This document shows, piece by piece, positions 5,317-6,582 of a stretch of DNA of 6,582 nucleotides. The notes beneath the pieces are model-generated. The model did no database searches. It saw only the letters and a program-made list of their open reading frames with translations, and was not told where the DNA came from. The position numbers and the translations under genes are program-made. This DNA comes from an uncultured Flavobacteriales bacterium. GTDB lineage: Bacteria; Bacteroidota; Bacteroidia; Flavobacteriales_D; Crocinitomicaceae. The stretch is from assembly GCA_903899795.1 (NCBI GenBank), contig CAIUKX010000569.1:1-6582 (forward strand), in the 5' to 3' direction. Numbering within the stretch: the stretch's first letter is position 1; every line of letters starts with the position of its first letter.

Positions 5317-5358
5317 CCTAATTCCTAATGCCTAATAACTAATACCCAATAACTAAAG
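5317..5358. repeat. heptamer-period tract C (6 degenerate units)
   Basis: Six in-phase 7-base units: cctaatt, cctaatg, cctaata, actaata, cccaata, actaaag. The C-T-A-A-T core matches tract B. The tract fills most of the 65-bp gap between the secreted coiled-coil gene and the beta-barrel gene, ending 11 bases before the latter's ATG. Confidence 0.7.
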
Positions 5359-5369
5359 AAAAAAAACTC

Positions 5370-6011
5370 ATGAAAAATAAAATAACGCTTTTCCTTGCTG
5401 TAACAACGATATCATTATCAGGAATGGCGCAAGATGATAACACAACTGACTTCCGTGAAAAATTAATGGTTGGCGGTAAAGTTGGAATGAATCTTTCCAA
5501 TGTTTACGACTCCAAAGGTGAACAGTTCAATGCCAATTCAAAATTTGGTTTGGCAGCAGGTGCTTTCGTAAGCATTCCACTTGGAAAATACTTAGGGATT
5601 CAACCTGAAATACTGATTTCTCAAAAAGGTTTTTCTGCATCAGGATTGTTGTTCGGTAATAATTACAGCTTCACACGTACAACCACTTATATTGATATCC
5701 CTTTGCTTTTCGCATTCAAACCGACTGAATTCATCACCTTATTGGCTGGTCCACAGTACTCGTATTTAATGAGACAAAAAGATGTGTTTGGATCAAATAC
5801 TACAACTGTAGATCAACAAACAGCTTTTGAAAATGATAACATCCGTAAAAACACGTTATGTGTAACCGGTGGAATTGATTTCACACTTAAACACATGGTT
5901 ATTGGAGCTCGCATGGGCTGGGATATTCAGAACAACAATGGTAATGGAACTTCAACAATTCCTCGTTACAAAAACGTATGGTACCAAGCAACTATTGGTT
6001 ACCGATTTTAA
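5370..6011 (+). CDS. PorT-like outer-membrane beta-barrel protein (OMP_b-brl_2 type)
   Basis: This 213-residue protein has a signal peptide (I-T-L-F-L-A-V-T-T-I-S-L-S-G-M-A, cut after residue 20 before Q-D-D) and then alternating strands of an eight-stranded small barrel. Visible marks of the PorT-like/OMP_b-brl_2 class are V-G-G-K-V-G-M-N-L-S (34-43), G-L-A-A-G-A-F-V-S-I-P-L (60-71), L-G-I-Q-P-E-I-L-I-S-Q-K-G (75-87), T-Y-I-D-I-P-L-L (106-113), L-L-A-G-P-Q-Y-S-Y-L (124-133), a G-G-I-D-F segment (167-171), and a terminal G-Y-R-F with C-terminal Phe, as usual for outer-membrane barrels. The segment 136-160 is a polar, Thr/Asn-rich loop, probably extracellular. The family is broad in Bacteroidota and mostly of unknown function, so PorT similarity does not imply a secretion role. 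Its signal peptide closely resembles that of the preceding gene. The lipocalin-like gene follows 24 bp later, so the two are likely co-transcribed. Confidence 0.88.
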   Translation: MKNKITLFLAVTTISLSGMAQDDNTTDFREKLMVGGKVGMNLSNVYDSKGEQFNANSKFGLAAGAFVSIPLGKYLGIQPEILISQKGFSASGLLFGNNYSFTRTTTYIDIPLLFAFKPTEFITLLAGPQYSYLMRQKDVFGSNTTTVDQQTAFENDNIRKNTLCVTGGIDFTLKHMVIGARMGWDIQNNNGNGTSTIPRYKNVWYQATIGYRF

Positions 6012-6035
6012 TTCATCATACAAATACTAAAAAAA

Positions 6036-6455
6036 ATGAAAAAACAATTAAAAACACGCATCATCCAGTTACTCTTTATCGGAGCATTAGTACCTACTTT
6101 TCAAAGTTGTCAAAAATACGACGATGGTCCAATGTTTAGTATCAGAACAAGAACACAACGTGTATCCAATCAATGGACGGTTGATAATTACAAAATCAAC
6201 GGATCTGACTACACTTCATTGGCATCTAGTTACACGGAAACATTTTCAAAAAGCGGAGCGTACTCATACAGCTGGAGCATTTTGAGCGGTGCAGGTACCT
6301 GGGCTTTCCAAAACAAAGATAAGGAGATCAAATTGACCGGAAACGATGATCAATCTTCACGGACATTATACATCCTCAAATTGGAAGAAAAATCATTTTG
6401 GTACTACTACACCAAAGGCGGTGACCGTCATGAATTTCACCTGATTTCAAAATAA
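6036..6455 (+). CDS. lipocalin-like lipoprotein
   Basis: This 139-residue protein has a Lys/Arg-rich start, a hydrophobic stretch (I-I-Q-L-L-F-I-G-A-L-V-P) and the lipobox F-Q-S-C with Cys25, so it should be a lipoprotein. The mature end Q-K-Y-D-D-G-P, the following R-T-R-T-Q-R-V-S-N-Q-W-T-V-D-N-Y (37-52) and the strand-rich remainder fit the small Bacteroidota lipocalin-like lipoproteins. Fit points are T-E-T-F-S-K-S-G-A-Y-S-Y-S-W at 67-80, G-A-G-T-W-A-F at 85-91, K-E-I-K-L-T at 96-101 and L-Y-I-L-K-L-E-E-K-S-F-W-Y at 111-123. The acidic pair soon after the Cys resembles a lipoprotein export signal for surface display, but this is inference. Ligand and function are unknown. It is the last gene of the run, 24 bp after the barrel gene; no terminator is evident in the 127 bases that follow. 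Confidence 0.85.
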   Translation: MKKQLKTRIIQLLFIGALVPTFQSCQKYDDGPMFSIRTRTQRVSNQWTVDNYKINGSDYTSLASSYTETFSKSGAYSYSWSILSGAGTWAFQNKDKEIKLTGNDDQSSRTLYILKLEEKSFWYYYTKGGDRHEFHLISK

Positions 6456-6582
6456 TAGAAGTGAAATAGCCATGCGAACTTTTCGCGCAAGCACAGATGA
6501 ATATCACATGGCGAACTTTGATTACAAAAACATGGAATGAGTAATTCCAAAATGAACTAAAAAAACAACTTACCAAAGCGCT

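Overview
The window looks like chromosomal DNA of a Bacteroidota bacterium, most likely Flavobacteriales. The evidence is a PorP/SprF-family type IX secretion protein followed by a TPR / PD40 / CarboxypepD_reg / OmpA protein, an OMP_b-brl_2 (PorT-like) barrel, and a lipoprotein whose mature end is the flavobacterial-looking C-Q-K-Y-D-D-G-P. Start codons lack strong Shine-Dalgarno sequences and sit in A-rich leaders, as is usual in this phylum. I suspect a Fluviicola-like (Crocinitomicaceae) source, but that is an impression and not a demonstrated match.

Layout. All genes I accept are on the + strand. (1) 1-311: the 3' end of an S41 peptidase gene, cut by the window edge and including the catalytic-Ser region. 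(2) 312-505: an AT-rich leader containing a tiny in-frame ORF and two mutually exclusive hairpins directly upstream of the next gene. (3) 506-3497: a two-gene operon with a 19-bp gap, encoding a PorP/SprF-like outer-membrane protein and a PorE-like peptidoglycan-binding lid/anchor protein. It is closed by a strong intrinsic terminator at 3524-3554. (4) 3555-4057: about 500 bp with no convincing gene, but with four short perfect hairpins and a 7-bp-period repeat tract. (5) 4058-6455: five small envelope or stress-type genes in a row. They are a CsbD-family protein, a coiled-coil lipoprotein, its secreted non-lipidated paralogue, a PorT-like beta-barrel, and a lipocalin-like lipoprotein. Two of the gaps between them carry further 7-bp-period repeat tracts. 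(6) 6456-6582: no supported gene.

How the genes may work together. The PorP/SprF-like and OmpA-like proteins fit the known pairing in which a PorP barrel-type component is tied to peptidoglycan by a PorE-type OmpA protein. The second group would place products in the cytoplasm (CsbD), at the outer membrane by lipid (coiled-coil lipoprotein, lipocalin-like lipoprotein), in the periplasm (soluble coiled-coil paralogue) and in the outer membrane (barrel). I infer an envelope-stress module from this, but no gene in it has a demonstrated function here.

The most unusual non-coding content is the family of triloop palindromes at 3591-3779, the three heptamer-period tracts (3882-3923, 4776-4831, 5317-5358), and the switch-like alternative hairpins at 470-501.
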